Shown here: piece after piece, positions 1 to 11,430 of the stretch
Layout of the letters: each line of letters begins with the position of its first letter
Position numbering within the stretch: position 1 is the first letter of the stretch
Origin: Pseudoxanthomonas sp. X-1
GTDB taxonomy: Bacteria > Pseudomonadota > Gammaproteobacteria > Xanthomonadales > Xanthomonadaceae
Direction of reading: 5' to 3'
Assembly (NCBI RefSeq): GCF_020042665.1
Contig: NZ_CP083376.1
Span: 1,648,001 to 1,712,000, forward strand
Length of the DNA stretch: 64,000 nucleotides
The notes under the pieces: model-generated
What the model saw: only the letters and a program-made list of their open reading frames with translations
Databases searched by the model: none
What the model was told of the DNA's origin: nothing
Translations under genes and position numbers: made by a program

Positions 1-153
1 GAAGACGTGTTCAACGCAGACGGCTCGCTGTTTTCGCCACTACAGGTGACTGCCTTGGCCAACGTCCCGGACGATGCCAGCGCCGCCGCTGCTGGCGTGC
101 TGATCGGCGGGCTCTACCGAAACGGCTCGGTGCTTATGGTGCGCGTGTCCTGA
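1..153 (+). CDS. C-terminal end of a phage tail-type protein (partial)
   Basis: Frame 1 is open from the first base to a TGA at 151-153 and encodes 50 residues, so the gene begins left of the window. The tail has the alanine-rich DDASAAAAGVLIGGLYRNGS pattern, which I associate with the last residues of phage tail or head-decoration proteins. It lies 64 bp upstream of the tail spike gene on the same strand, which fits a late tail operon. The fragment is too short for a firm family assignment. Confidence 0.5.
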   Translation, partial: EDVFNADGSLFSPLQVTALANVPDDASAAAAGVLIGGLYRNGSVLMVRVS

Positions 154-217
154 TTTGCCGTTGAGGCCGCCGCAAAACGGGGCAGGGTAATCTCGTCTTC
201 ACCTGTCCACCCTGCCC

Positions 218-2227
218 ATGCTGCCTGTCACCTGGACCCAAGTCCCCATCGTTGGCACCTTCCAGCGGGCTGACGGTACGCCACGCGCCGGTGGGATCAT
301 CACGTTCGAGTGCGCCCAGCAGGTCACCGCAGGGGACACGGTGGTGAACCCGCGCAAGCTCATCGCCAAGCTCGATGCCAACGGATCGATGCCATCGGGA
401 TTCAAGCTTCCTGCTTCGAATGACCCTGATATCTCTCCGACTGGCTGGGCTTGGCTGGTCCGCGAGGAGTTCCCGGGCGGTCGTGACCCGTACTACATGT
501 TCGTGCCGTATACCTCGGTAAGCATCGACTTGGCGACGGTCACTCCAGTGGTTGACCCTGGCGTGCTATCCCCTTGGATGACGGATGCCGCGCTCGACCC
601 TGCGCTTGCCGCTCGTGGAGTTGACCAGTATCTGCGCCCGAATCTTGCTGACTCGTCGACCGGAAAGGGCGCTGCGCTAGTGGCATTCCAGCAGTCTGGC
701 GCAGCGACAGTCGCCCGCGACACTGCCGCCAAGTTGCGCGAGCGCTACAGCGTCCTGGATGTCATCCCCACGGCGCTGCACGCAGGCATTGCCGCCGGCA
801 GTGGCACAACGAACGTGGCCAGCTACATCGCCCAGGCCGTGGCCAATAGCGATGACGTGGTGCTGCCGCCTGGTCGCTACTACGTGACCGACGCCATTGC
901 GGTCCCGCCTGGCAAGCGCCTGCGCGGCTCCGGAAAGCACAAGACGATCCTGTATGTCCCGGCCACCTTCAACCTTTCTGCATCCGGCGTGATCGTGTTG
1001 CAGGCCAACACTGAGCCTGGCTCGGCCGTCGAGGACTTGACGATCATCTTCGTGCAGCCCGATACCAACGTGCGCGCCAATCTGACCCAGTACCCGCCCG
1101 CGATCAAGGCCAACGCCGCGCCGCGCTTTGCGGTGCGCCGGCTGCGCATCGAGTGCGCCTGGAACGGCATCGACATGAAGGGCAACAACGGCGGGGCGGT
1201 CATCGACGACCTCGAAATCTCGTCCTTTAACACCGACATCGACATTGATGGGTCGGTGGACTCGGTCAAGCTCACGAAGCTGCATATCTGGCCGTTCGGC
1301 CTTGTGGCGAGGCCGCTGCTTTACTCGCTGTATGAAAGCACCCTACACACCGGCATCAAATCGGGGCGGTGTGATGACTTCCACCTCTCCGATTCGATCA
1401 TCTTTTCTCTGTCGATCGCGACCAACTTCTACCAGTCCGCCAGCGGCACCACCTTCGGCAGCATCGTGGAGACGGACTTCGACGACCGCGGCGGGGTCAA
1501 CGTTTCGGCCGGCGCGCTCACGCTGACGGGCTGCTACCTTTCGGTGGGTAAGACCGACGCTGTGATCGGTAACATTTCTGGTGGCGCGGTCTCTTTCGCA
1601 GGCTGCACGATTACGCTCAACGCGATTCCGAACGGGGGCACGGCGCTGATCGTCAGCGGCGCATCGACGACGGTCAACATGTCCGGCTGCCAGTCAGGAT
1701 CGGGCACGATTGACGCGACACTGGTGTCGGCCGGCTCCGGAGCGCGCTTGACCATGGCGGCCTGCGACTGGAGCCGCGACGGTGCGACCGCCTACACCAA
1801 GCCGACCGTGGTCTACAACAACGCCACGGGCGCGGTCACGGGGTGCTCTGCACCTGCCAAGACGGCAGGCGCTGGCACTTTCATTGCAGTGCAAACCGAT
1901 TCCCACGTGCGCATTGCGCATAATTCCGCGCCGGGCTGGGGCAACGCCTTCCCGGCTGGCGCCGTCGCGAATGCCAAGTTCACCTCGGCCGGCGTTTCGG
2001 GTTGTGGAACGGGCACCGGCACGCCCGACGGCGCGGGGAACCTGACGTTCAACCACGGCCTGCCGCTGCGCCCCACCCTCGTGCTGCCCACTGCCATTGG
2101 CTCCGGAGGACTGGTCCACATGCAGTTCGTCAGTGCGACCGACACGACCGCAACGGTCAATGTGCGAAACGATGCCGGCGCAGCGATCACGACATCGATC
2201 ACCTATGGCTGGGTGGCATTCAACTGA
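218..2227 (+). CDS. Phage tail spike / tail fibre with beta-helix (pectate-lyase-like) domain
   Basis: A 669-residue protein. Residues 1-110 resemble an N-terminal particle-attachment domain (MLPVTWTQVPIVGTF, then a short PYYMFVPYTSVSIDL segment). From about residue 180 there is a stretch typical of right-handed beta-helix tail spikes: YSVLDVIPTALHAG, then VVLPPGRYYVTDAIAVPPG and repeated short Gly/Thr/Ser-rich strands to about residue 580. The last 60 residues (GLPLRPTLVLPT to SITYGWVAFN) look like a C-terminal knob or trimerisation domain. Such spikes bind or cleave cell-surface polysaccharide during adsorption, so the receptor is probably an O-antigen or capsule. Base composition is less GC-rich than the core genes to the right, in keeping with phage origin. 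It could serve an intact prophage or a tailocin, since capsid genes are not visible. The enzyme specificity is unknown. Confidence 0.8.
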   Translation: MLPVTWTQVPIVGTFQRADGTPRAGGIITFECAQQVTAGDTVVNPRKLIAKLDANGSMPSGFKLPASNDPDISPTGWAWLVREEFPGGRDPYYMFVPYTSVSIDLATVTPVVDPGVLSPWMTDAALDPALAARGVDQYLRPNLADSSTGKGAALVAFQQSGAATVARDTAAKLRERYSVLDVIPTALHAGIAAGSGTTNVASYIAQAVANSDDVVLPPGRYYVTDAIAVPPGKRLRGSGKHKTILYVPATFNLSASGVIVLQANTEPGSAVEDLTIIFVQPDTNVRANLTQYPPAIKANAAPRFAVRRLRIECAWNGIDMKGNNGGAVIDDLEISSFNTDIDIDGSVDSVKLTKLHIWPFGLVARPLLYSLYESTLHTGIKSGRCDDFHLSDSIIFSLSIATNFYQSASGTTFGSIVETDFDDRGGVNVSAGALTLTGCYLSVGKTDAVIGNISGGAVSFAGCTITLNAIPNGGTALIVSGASTTVNMSGCQSGSGTIDATLVSAGSGARLTMAACDWSRDGATAYTKPTVVYNNATGAVTGCSAPAKTAGAGTFIAVQTDSHVRIAHNSAPGWGNAFPAGAVANAKFTSAGVSGCGTGTGTPDGAGNLTFNHGLPLRPTLVLPTAIGSGGLVHMQFVSATDTTATVNVRNDAGAAITTSITYGWVAFN

Positions 2228-2562
2228 GCCCTCTCGGCAATCACCGCCGGCACCGGCTCTCCGCGCCTGACGTAGCGGTCCGGTAGCCGGCGCAGGATCG
2301 CCTCGGCTTCGTCCGCCGGCATCTCTCGTGGCACCGCCACCCAGCCTTGGCCGCGGCAGTCCGGGCAGAACTGGTCCTGCAGGTTGCACCGCGGGCACGC
2401 CCAGAAGTCCCAGGCCTCCCGGGGCAGGAAGACGCCCTGGCCGCAGTGGTAGCAGGGGATGCCGGCCTGGTCCAGCGTGATGCACCGCCGGCCGCAGGCG
2501 TCGCATACGGCGGGCGCGCCCTTGATCCAGGGTGGCTGGTCTGGTCTGGATCGGCGGCCCAT
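2203..2562 (-). CDS. Small zinc-ribbon protein, phage-linked
   Basis: A 119-residue protein starting MGRRSRPDQPPW; an in-frame ATG further upstream at 2673 would add a poorly coding-like extension. It carries four CXXC-type pairs (CDACGRRC, CYHCGQG, CPRCNLQ, CPDCRGQG) over about 60 residues, like the zinc-binding region of DnaJ or other double zinc ribbons, followed by a charged C-terminus. It probably binds two zinc ions and may bind nucleic acid or protein; the actual role is unknown. The gene is convergent with the tail spike gene and overlaps its 3' end by 25 bp. It sits between the tail module and tRNA-Phe, so it is probably a phage accessory (moron) gene. Confidence 0.6.
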   Translation of the reverse strand: MGRRSRPDQPPWIKGAPAVCDACGRRCITLDQAGIPCYHCGQGVFLPREAWDFWACPRCNLQDQFCPDCRGQGWVAVPREMPADEAEAILRRLPDRYVRRGEPVPAVIAERAQLNATQP

Positions 2563-2650
2563 GCTGGGCAGGGTACGCGGGGCGGTCGCAGGGGGTGAGA
2601 TGCCGGAATTTTTAGCAGCCCAGGAAATTTTGATCTTTGCGCCACCAACG

Positions 2651-2679
2651 AAAAAGGCCTCGCATCGCTGCAAGGCCTT
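2651..2679 (-). terminator. Intrinsic terminator downstream of tRNA-Phe
   Basis: A 7-bp stem (aaggcct / aggcctt) with a 12-base loop. Read on the minus strand it is followed by a run of five T residues, and it lies 30 bp past the tRNA 3' end. Confidence 0.75.
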
Positions 2680-2708
2680 GTTCCGTAACGCTTAGATCGC
2701 CACCAAGG

Positions 2709-2784
2709 TGGTGGCCGGGGAGGGAATCGAACCCCCGACACAGGGATTTTCAATCCCTTGCTCTACCAACTGAGCTACCCGGCC
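2709..2784 (-). tRNA. tRNA-Phe (anticodon GAA)
   Basis: On the minus strand the 76-nt sequence folds as a full cloverleaf: acceptor GGCCGGG pairs with CCCGGCC, D-arm GCTC/GAGC, anticodon stem AGGGA/TCCCT around TTGAAAA (anticodon GAA), T-arm GGGGG/CCCTC with one mismatch around TTCGATT, discriminator A and an encoded CCA. The 3' end faces the phage genes on the left, the usual polarity when an element integrates at a tRNA 3' end. Confidence 0.97.
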
Positions 2785-2950
2785 AGTGCTGCACTTGCGG
2801 CCGAGCCGAAGCGAGGCGCGCATGATACGGATGGATTCCCGATCCGGCAAGACGCCTGGTCACTGAACGTGCGGCGGCGCGGCCGTGCCCGCTCGGCGGG
2901 CCGGGTGCATCATCGCTGTCCCCGACACGGTTCGCCACCGGAGACGCCGC

Positions 2951-3430
2951 ATGCAACGTCCGCGATTCGCCCGCCTGCTCACCGCCGGCCTGCTGGCCGC
3001 CCTCGGCGCGGGCTGCGCCACCACCGGGCTGACCGATGCGCAGGAACTGGCGCTGTACCAGGCCCACGCCGGCGAGCCGGTCAAGAGCTTCACTGTCTTC
3101 GGCCAGCTCAACGGCTGGTCCCCGCTGGGTGACGCCGCGCTGGCGGTGTGGGCCCGGCCCAGCGAGGCCTACCTGCTGGAGCTGACCGGGCGCTGCGTCG
3201 ATCTGGATTCGGCACCGGCCATCACCGTGACCAACCAGGGCGGCCGGGTCTATGCGAAGTTCGACGACGTGCTGGTGCTGGGCGGCCTGCACAACAGCTT
3301 CCGCATGCCGTGCCGGATCGCCGCGATCCGGCCGCTGGACGTCAAGGCGCTGCGGCAGGCGCAGAAGCAGCTGCGCCAGGCCAATGCGGCCGAGCGCCAG
3401 GCCGGTGCGCCGCCGGCAGGCAACGAGTGA
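2951..3430 (+). CDS. DUF6491-type lipoprotein (first of two tandem paralogues)
   Basis: A 159-residue protein. The chosen start, MQRPRFARLL, gives a clean lipoprotein signal peptide with lipobox LGAGC (Cys about residue 22). The mature part begins ATTGLTDAQELALYQAHAGEPV and contains WSPLGDAALAVWARPSEAYLLEL, two further cysteines that may form a disulfide, and a helical C-terminus (RQAQKQLRQANAAERQ). It matches my memory of the DUF6491 family of Xanthomonadaceae, whose function is unknown. It should sit in the outer membrane facing the periplasm. The next gene encodes a close paralogue with the same domain order, so this looks like a local duplication. Confidence 0.75.
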   Translation: MQRPRFARLLTAGLLAALGAGCATTGLTDAQELALYQAHAGEPVKSFTVFGQLNGWSPLGDAALAVWARPSEAYLLELTGRCVDLDSAPAITVTNQGGRVYAKFDDVLVLGGLHNSFRMPCRIAAIRPLDVKALRQAQKQLRQANAAERQAGAPPAGNE

Positions 3431-3511
3431 CAGGTGGCCATCACGGCGCGCTTGCGCGCGCAGCGCTCTGATCGAAAGTCCCGCAATCGCCAAGCAAGAA
3501 GGAGACCTGCC

Positions 3512-3976
3512 ATGACCCGATGGACTTCGCTGCCGGCGATGGCGCTGACGGCCGCACTGCTGGTCGCCGGTTGCGCCACCACCGGCCTGAGCGACACCCA
3601 GCGCCTGGCGCTGTACCGCGCCCATGCCGGCGCGCCGCAGAAGGACCTGAGCAATGCGGACCGCCTGATCGGCTGGACCGCGCTGGGGGACGAGGCGGTG
3701 GCGGTCTGGACCCGCCCCAACGAGGCCTATCTGCTGGATCTGGGCAACAGCTGCAACGGGCTGAACAACGCGACCACGATCCTGATCACCAACCTGCTCG
3801 GGCAGGTGTCGGCGGGCATGGATCGGGTGACCGTCTTCGACCGCCCGGGCGGCTTCCACGTCAGCTGCCGTATCCAGAGCATCCGCAGACTCGACACCCA
3901 GACCATCCGTGCCTCGGAGCGAGCGCTGCGCGAGGCGAAGCTGGCCGAACGCGAGGCGTCAGACGCCGGCAGCTGA
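3512..3976 (+). CDS. DUF6491-type lipoprotein (second tandem paralogue)
   Basis: A 154-residue protein starting MTRWTSLPAM, preceded by a strong ribosome binding site (aagaaggaga) that fixes the start. The lipobox is LVAGC. The mature protein starts ATTGLSDTQRLALYRAHAGAP and repeats the landmarks of the upstream paralogue: WTALGDEAVAVWTRPNEAYLLDL, two conserved Cys (in NSCNGL and VSCRIQ) and a charged C-terminal helix. The two copies have clearly diverged outside these motifs, so the duplication is not recent. The function is unknown. Confidence 0.75.
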   Translation: MTRWTSLPAMALTAALLVAGCATTGLSDTQRLALYRAHAGAPQKDLSNADRLIGWTALGDEAVAVWTRPNEAYLLDLGNSCNGLNNATTILITNLLGQVSAGMDRVTVFDRPGGFHVSCRIQSIRRLDTQTIRASERALREAKLAEREASDAGS

Positions 3977-3979
3977 GCC

Positions 3980-4258
3980 TCAGGACTGCGGGTCGGGTGC
4001 GACGTAGCCGGCGGGCTTCTCGGCCTCGCCGCCGAACAGGAACTTGCGCAGCTCGGCTTCCAGGAAGGCGCGGTCCTTCGGCGTGCGCGGCGAGAGGCGG
4101 TTCTCGTTGATGAGCATGGTCTGGTGCGCCAGCCACGCGGCCCAGCCGGCCTTGCCGATATGGGCGAACACCTGCTGCCCCAGTTCGCCGGGATAGGGGA
4201 CGAAGTCCAGGCCTTCGGTGTCTTTCTTCTCGTACTGGCAGAACACGGTGCGGGGCAT
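3980..4258 (-). CDS. yggX: Oxidative damage protection / Fe(II)-trafficking protein YggX
   Basis: A 92-residue protein starting [18 protein letters not shown], which matches the YggX family start and its conserved N-terminal Cys, followed by the family pattern [37 protein letters not shown]. YggX protects iron-sulfur clusters from oxidation and is linked to Fe(II) handling. The gene directly follows mutY, itself a 4Fe-4S enzyme; this yggX-mutY pairing is common in gammaproteobacteria. The ATG at 4258 lies just past the mutY stop; another ATG three codons upstream would overlap mutY. Confidence 0.93.
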   Translation of the reverse strand: MPRTVFCQYEKKDTEGLDFVPYPGELGQQVFAHIGKAGWAAWLAHQTMLINENRLSPRTPKDRAFLEAELRKFLFGGEAEKPAGYVAPDPQS

Positions 4259-4259
4259 G

Positions 4260-5303
4260 TCAGGCATCCAGGAGTTTGCGGATGGGCGCGGGCAGGCCCA
4301 GCGTGGTCAGTTCCGCCGGGGCGACCCAGCGAAGATTTTCATTGTCGCCCACCGCATCGCGCGGCGACAGGCGCGCCCAGCGCAGCGGCTGCATGTGCAG
4401 GCGGTAGTGGGTGAAGGTGTGCGGGGTGTCGGGCAGTTCGTCGGCGGCCTCGAAGTCGCCGGCCAGATGCGCGTCGAACCAAGCGCGCGCCGCGCCGGTA
4501 TCGTCGGCCTGCGGCAGCGACCACAGGCCCGACCAGATGCCCACCGGCGGCCTGCGCTGCAGCAGCACGCGGCCCTGCGCGTCGAAGGCCATCAGCATCA
4601 CCGCGCTGCGCTCGGGCAGTGGCTTGCCGGGCTTGGGCGTGGGCAGGGCCTCGGTGAGGCCGTCGCGGAAGGCGACGCACTGCGGATTGACCGGGCACAG
4701 CAGGCAGGCCGGATTGGCGCGCGTGCACAGCGTGGCGCCGAAGTCCATCTGTGCCTGGGTGTAATCGGCCAGCCGACCCTGCGGCACATGCTGGACATGC
4801 TCGATCGCCAGCGCCCACAGTCGTTTCTCGATGGCGGGCAGGCCCGGCCAGCCGGCGATGCCGTGCACGCGCGACAGCACACGCTTGACGTTGCCGTCCA
4901 TGATGGCGAAACGGTCGTTCCAGGCCTGGCTGAGGATGGCGCCGGCGGTGCTGCGACCGATGCCGGGCAGGGCATGCAAGGCCTCGAAGTCGCGCGGCAG
5001 CTCGCCATCGTGCAGTTCGACACAGCGTTTGGCGGCGGCGTGCAGGTTGCGGGCGCGGGCGTAGTAGCCAAGTCCCGCCCACTGCGCCATCACCTCGTCC
5101 GAGCTTGCGGCGGCAAGATCCGCCAGCGTGGGAAACGCCTGCAGGAAGCGCTCGAAGTACGGAATGACCACGCGCACCTGGGTCTGCTGCAGCATGATCT
5201 CCGACAGCCACACGCGGTACGGCGTGCGCGGATGCTGCCAGGGCAGATCGTGGCGGCCGTGCTGGTCGAACCAAGTCAGGAGCGGGGTGGCGAAGGTATC
5301 GAT
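4260..5303 (-). CDS. mutY: A/G-specific adenine DNA glycosylase MutY (start codon non-canonical or lost)
   Basis: MutY removes adenine mispaired with guanine or 8-oxoguanine. Counting from the ATC at 5303, the catalytic Glu is at about residue 35 ([10 protein letters not shown]), the helix-hairpin-helix at 112-120 (LPGIGRSTA), the catalytic Asp at about 136 ([10 protein letters not shown]), and the 4Fe-4S cysteines at about 193, 200, 203 and 209 (C-x6-C-x2-C-x5-C). A C-terminal NUDIX-like domain that reads 8-oxoG follows ([19 protein letters not shown]). Homology-like sequence begins [16 protein letters not shown], but no in-frame ATG, GTG or TTG is present just upstream. The frame stays open far into antisense of ftsY, so its 5' end is not stop-limited. 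The stretch directly upstream is a dispersed C-rich repeat. A GTG about 29 codons in would lose the first helix. Coordinates are drawn from a possible ATC start. Confidence 0.88.
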   Translation of the reverse strand: MDTFATPLLTWFDQHGRHDLPWQHPRTPYRVWLSEIMLQQTQVRVVIPYFERFLQAFPTLADLAAASSDEVMAQWAGLGYYARARNLHAAAKRCVELHDGELPRDFEALHALPGIGRSTAGAILSQAWNDRFAIMDGNVKRVLSRVHGIAGWPGLPAIEKRLWALAIEHVQHVPQGRLADYTQAQMDFGATLCTRANPACLLCPVNPQCVAFRDGLTEALPTPKPGKPLPERSAVMLMAFDAQGRVLLQRRPPVGIWSGLWSLPQADDTGAARAWFDAHLAGDFEAADELPDTPHTFTHYRLHMQPLRWARLSPRDAVGDNENLRWVAPAELTTLGLPAPIRKLLDA

Positions 5304-5325
5304 GGGGGGCTCGTGCTGGCTTTGG

Positions 5326-5475
5326 CTCTCTTCTCCGCGCGGGAGAAGGTGGCGCGAAGTGCTGGATGAGGGGGCTGGGTGAAGCGCTGGGCGTTTAAAC
5401 GGTATGGCCTCGGCTGCACCCTCACCCCAACCCCTCCCCCCAAGATGGGGCTGATGTCCCGGAGGGAGAGGGGCT
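5326..5475. repeat. C-rich dispersed repeat, two palindromic modules
   Basis: Two modules lie between mutY and ftsY. Module one (about 5326-5375) has a hairpin cttctcc-gcgc-gggagaag. Module two (about 5419-5475) starts ccctcaccccaacccctccc and ends ggagggagaggggc, forming a long imperfect stem. A third related copy is at 6991-7027. This type of CCCTCACCCCAACCCCTCTCCC element is widespread between genes of Xanthomonadaceae. It may act as a terminator or mRNA-stabilising stem for ftsY. Confidence 0.7.
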
Positions 5476-5482
5476 GAAAGCG

Positions 5483-6871
5483 TCAGGGGCTGCCGAGGGC
5501 TTCGGGGAGCAGGGCGTCGACGAAGGCTTCGGCGTCGAAGACGCGCAGGTCTTCGGGGCGTTCGCCGATGCCGGCGTAGCGGATCGGGATGTTGAACTCG
5601 CGGGCGAGGGCGAATACCACGCCGCCCTTGGCGGTGCCGTCGAGCTTGGTCACCACCAGGCCGGTCACGCCCACGGCCGCATGGAACTGGCGCAGCTGCG
5701 AGAGCGCGTTCTGTCCGGTGGTGCCGTCGATCACCATCAGCACCTCGTGCGGGGCGCTGGCGTCGACCTTGCCCAGCACGCGGCGGATCTTGCCCAGCTC
5801 GTTCATCAGGCCGGTCTGGGTGTGCAGGCGGCCGGCGGTGTCGGCGATCAGCACCTGCGTGCCGCGCGCCTTGCCGGCCTGCAGCGCGTCGAAGGCGACC
5901 GAGGCTGCGTCGGCGTTCTGGCCCTGGGCCACGACGGTCACGCCGTTGCGCTCGCCCCAGGCCTGCAGCTGGGCCACGGCGGCGGCGCGGAAGGTGTCGC
6001 CGGCGGCCAGCATCAGGCTGAAGCCGTCGTCCTTGAAACGCTTGGCCAGCTTGCCGATGGTGGTGGTCTTGCCGACGCCGTTGACGCCCACGGTGAGCAC
6101 CACGAACGGCTTGGCGTCGCGGTCGATCGCCAGCGGCACGGCCACCGGCTTGAGGATGGCGATCAGCTCGGCGCGCAGGGCGGCCAGCAGCGCGTTGGCA
6201 TCGGCGAACTCGCGCGCCTTCATGCGCTTGCGCAGGGATTCGACCAGGGCGGTGGTGGCGGTCACGCCGACGTCGGCGGTGATCAGCGCGGTCTCGATCT
6301 CGTCGAGCAGGTCGTCGTCGAGCTTCGGGTTGCGCGAGAACAGGCCGCCGAAGCTGCGCGCGAAGGCGCTGCCACGCAGGCGTTCGCGCCACCCGGGCTT
6401 GCCGGGCGCGGCGGCCGGCTTGTCGATGGAGGTGGGGCGGGGCGCGGTGTCGGGCGCGGGAACCGGCGCTTCGACGGGCGGTGGGGCGATCGCTGCCGCG
6501 GGGGCGGGCGCGACCGCGGGCGGGGCGGCGGCCACGACGGGCGCGTCGGCCACCGGTGGCGCGGGAACCGGCGTATCGATCAGCTGCTGCGGCGATGGGC
6601 CAGGCACGACGACATCGGGCTGGACCGGCGCGGCGGGCGCGAAGTGCCGGGGCTCGGGCGTGATCGGCGCGGACGCGGGTTCGGCGGCCTGCAGGGTTTC
6701 GGCGACTTCGCGCGCCTGTTCGAGCGCGGCGGCCGCGTCGGCGGCATCGGAGGTGGCCGGGCGCGCGTCGGGAAAGGCGGCGGCCAGCTCTTCCACGCTG
6801 TAGCGGCGGGTGCTGCCGTCCTGGGCGGACGCTGCGTCCTGCGGCTTCTTGCGGCGGAAGAAACTGACCAT
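5483..6871 (-). CDS. ftsY: Signal recognition particle receptor FtsY
   Basis: A 462-residue SRP receptor GTPase that docks the SRP-ribosome complex at the inner membrane. The start MVSFFRRKKPQDAAS gives a basic membrane-targeting N-terminus; an in-frame ATG 53 codons upstream reads through repeat sequence and is rejected. Residues 40-150 form an Ala/Pro-rich acidic A domain of low complexity. The N domain follows (FARSFGGLFSRNPKLDDDLL). The G domain carries the P-loop GVNGVGKTTTIGKLA at about 262, DTAGRLHTQ for G3, and TKLDGTAKGG for the guanine-specificity and closing loops. All GTPase elements are intact. It is transcribed away from a C-rich repeat and stands alone, not in the ftsYEX operon of enterobacteria. 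Confidence 0.97.
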   Translation of the reverse strand: MVSFFRRKKPQDAASAQDGSTRRYSVEELAAAFPDARPATSDAADAAAALEQAREVAETLQAAEPASAPITPEPRHFAPAAPVQPDVVVPGPSPQQLIDTPVPAPPVADAPVVAAAPPAVAPAPAAAIAPPPVEAPVPAPDTAPRPTSIDKPAAAPGKPGWRERLRGSAFARSFGGLFSRNPKLDDDLLDEIETALITADVGVTATTALVESLRKRMKAREFADANALLAALRAELIAILKPVAVPLAIDRDAKPFVVLTVGVNGVGKTTTIGKLAKRFKDDGFSLMLAAGDTFRAAAVAQLQAWGERNGVTVVAQGQNADAASVAFDALQAGKARGTQVLIADTAGRLHTQTGLMNELGKIRRVLGKVDASAPHEVLMVIDGTTGQNALSQLRQFHAAVGVTGLVVTKLDGTAKGGVVFALAREFNIPIRYAGIGERPEDLRVFDAEAFVDALLPEALGSP

Positions 6872-6990
6872 GTGCAGCCTTGGTAATGCGAAAAATGAGG
6901 GCGCAGATGCTAACACCGGGGTCTGGAAGGCCTGGTGTGCGGGGGTGCGACGGGTGCAATGAAGGTGGGGACTGCCGCGGGCTGGTCGTG

Positions 6991-7027
6991 CCCTCGCCCC
7001 AACCCCTCTCCCGGGGGGAGAGGGGCT
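6991..7027. repeat. C-rich dispersed palindromic repeat, third copy
   Basis: The sequence ccctcgccccaacccctctc followed by cggggggagaggggc forms a GC-rich stem in the 179-bp gap between htpG and ftsY. It is related to the copies at 5326-5475 and may act as a transcript end for htpG, whose stop codon is 24 bp away. Confidence 0.65.
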
Positions 7028-7050
7028 CAAGCGGCTTGGGACTTGGGGCT

Positions 7051-10289
<3,239 letters not shown>

Positions 10290-10317
10290 ACCGAACGATC
10301 CAACCGGAGACTGCACC

Positions 10318-10815
10318 ATGAAGTCCACCAACCGCCTGCTCCTGGCCGCCTGCCTGGGCATGAGCCTGACCCTGGCCGCGTGCAAGAAGGAAGACGCGCC
10401 CGCGCAGCCGGCCGAGGCCGCCGCGATGACCGCGCCGACCACCAGCGACGACGCCGCGTGGAAGAAGTACCTGCAGGACGTCGTGCCGCGCAACATGGGC
10501 AACATCTCCAATCCGCCGATCATGTACTACCTGCCGGCCGAGACCGACCCGGACTTCCAGGGCAAGTACGACCGCCTGGCCGAGCAGGTCAGCAATGCCG
10601 CCCAGCGCGGCGTGACCTCCGGCAACATGGTGGCCTTCGGTTCGCCGGTCAGCGCCAAGATGGCCGACCTGATCGTGGCCTCCTTCGGCAAGGCCGCGGC
10701 CGGCTCGTTCAAGGGCGCGCGCGTGCTGTTCGTCGGCGCCGCCGCCGACAACGACCGCGTCAAGGCTGCGGTCGCCCCGACCGGCGCGGATTACGTGTTC
10801 GTCGAAGCGAAGTGA
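10318..10815 (+). CDS. Uncharacterised lipoprotein
   Basis: A 165-residue protein with a signal peptide ending in lipobox LAAC (Cys about residue 22, followed by KKEDAP, then an Ala/Pro-rich linker). The mature domain runs from WKKYLQDVVPRNMGNISNPPIMYYLPAE to the C-terminal GARVLFVGAAADNDRVKAAVAPTGADYVFVEAK, which looks like an alpha/beta fold, perhaps flavodoxin- or periplasmic-binding-like. I do not recognise the family. It is 28 bp downstream of coaD and is followed by two strong terminators, so it may close the rsmD-coaD unit. It should be outer-membrane anchored. Confidence 0.75.
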   Translation: MKSTNRLLLAACLGMSLTLAACKKEDAPAQPAEAAAMTAPTTSDDAAWKKYLQDVVPRNMGNISNPPIMYYLPAETDPDFQGKYDRLAEQVSNAAQRGVTSGNMVAFGSPVSAKMADLIVASFGKAAAGSFKGARVLFVGAAADNDRVKAAVAPTGADYVFVEAK

Positions 10816-10824
10816 TCCGACGAC

Positions 10825-10854
10825 GCGGCCGTGCCTGGCACGGCCGCGGTTTTG
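10825..10854 (+). terminator. Intrinsic terminator after the coaD-linked lipoprotein gene
   Basis: A perfect 10-bp stem gcggccgtgc / gcacggccgc with a 3-base loop, followed by ggtttt. Confidence 0.85.
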
Positions 10855-10861
10855 GGTAGCG

Positions 10862-10888
10862 GAGGAGGCGATGCCTCCTCTTTTGCTT
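10862..10888 (+). terminator. Second intrinsic terminator in tandem
   Basis: A perfect 8-bp stem gaggaggc / gcctcctc with loop gat, followed by ttttgctttt. It lies just past the preceding terminator. Confidence 0.85.
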
Positions 10889-11153
10889 TTGGTGGGGCAG
10901 GGGTGCCGTCGTCGGCGCCAAAGCGCGCCTCCAGCGTTGCCTTTGCGGTTGTCCTGCGTGCTTGCGTTCGAGCGGGCCGCGATCTGAGCAACCCCCTCCC
11001 GGCCTCCCACTGCTGCGCAAGCGGAGGGGCGGAGCATGGCCAGCGTGTCGTCAGCGGGACGGTGCACCGCGGTCCGTGGCGCGGCCTGGGCGCGGACCTG
11101 GGGGATAATGCGGGTTCCCATCGCTCCGTGCCCGCCGCGCCCAACCGCCTTCC

Positions 11154-11402
11154 ATGTCGCTGAAGATCAACTCCCTGTGCGTCAACTGCGACGTCTGCGA
11201 GCCGGCCTGTCCCAACCAGGCCATCGCGATGGGCGAGGAGATCTATGTCATCGACCCGGCGCGCTGTACCGAATGCGTGGGCCATTTCGACGAGCCGCAG
11301 TGCGTGGTGGTGTGCCCGGTGGAGTGCATCGATCCCGACCCGGCGTATCCTGAAAGCCGGGAGGACCTGCTGGCCAAGCTCCAGCGCCTGCAGGGTGAAT
11401 GA
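11154..11402 (+). CDS. yfhL: YfhL-type 2[4Fe-4S] ferredoxin
   Basis: An 82-residue ferredoxin starting MSLKINSLCVNCDVCEPACP. The cysteine pattern gives two clusters: the first uses CVNCDVCEPAC and the second CTECVGHFDEPQCVVVCPVEC, with the short insertion between Cys pairs that marks the YfhL / Alvin-type ferredoxins. It acts as a cytosolic electron carrier; the partner is not evident here. The ggt gene starts 28 bp downstream, but the shared orientation probably says little about function. Confidence 0.93.
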   Translation: MSLKINSLCVNCDVCEPACPNQAIAMGEEIYVIDPARCTECVGHFDEPQCVVVCPVECIDPDPAYPESREDLLAKLQRLQGE

Positions 11403-11430
11403 TCCGATTCCTCAACCCCTTGGAGAGCGC

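Larger units (their letters stand above)
10816..11153. other. 338-bp intergenic stretch with two terminators
   Basis: The first 75 bp hold two successive intrinsic terminators. The rest, about 260 bp up to the ferredoxin gene, shows no credible reading frame with a family match, no RNA gene and no repeat shared with the rest of the window. Confidence 0.6.

Noticed and set aside
4260..6959. Long minus-strand reading frame running from mutY across ftsY
   Set aside because: Only the mutY portion has protein-family sequence; the rest is antisense to ftsY in Arg/Ala-rich frames, common in GC-rich DNA.
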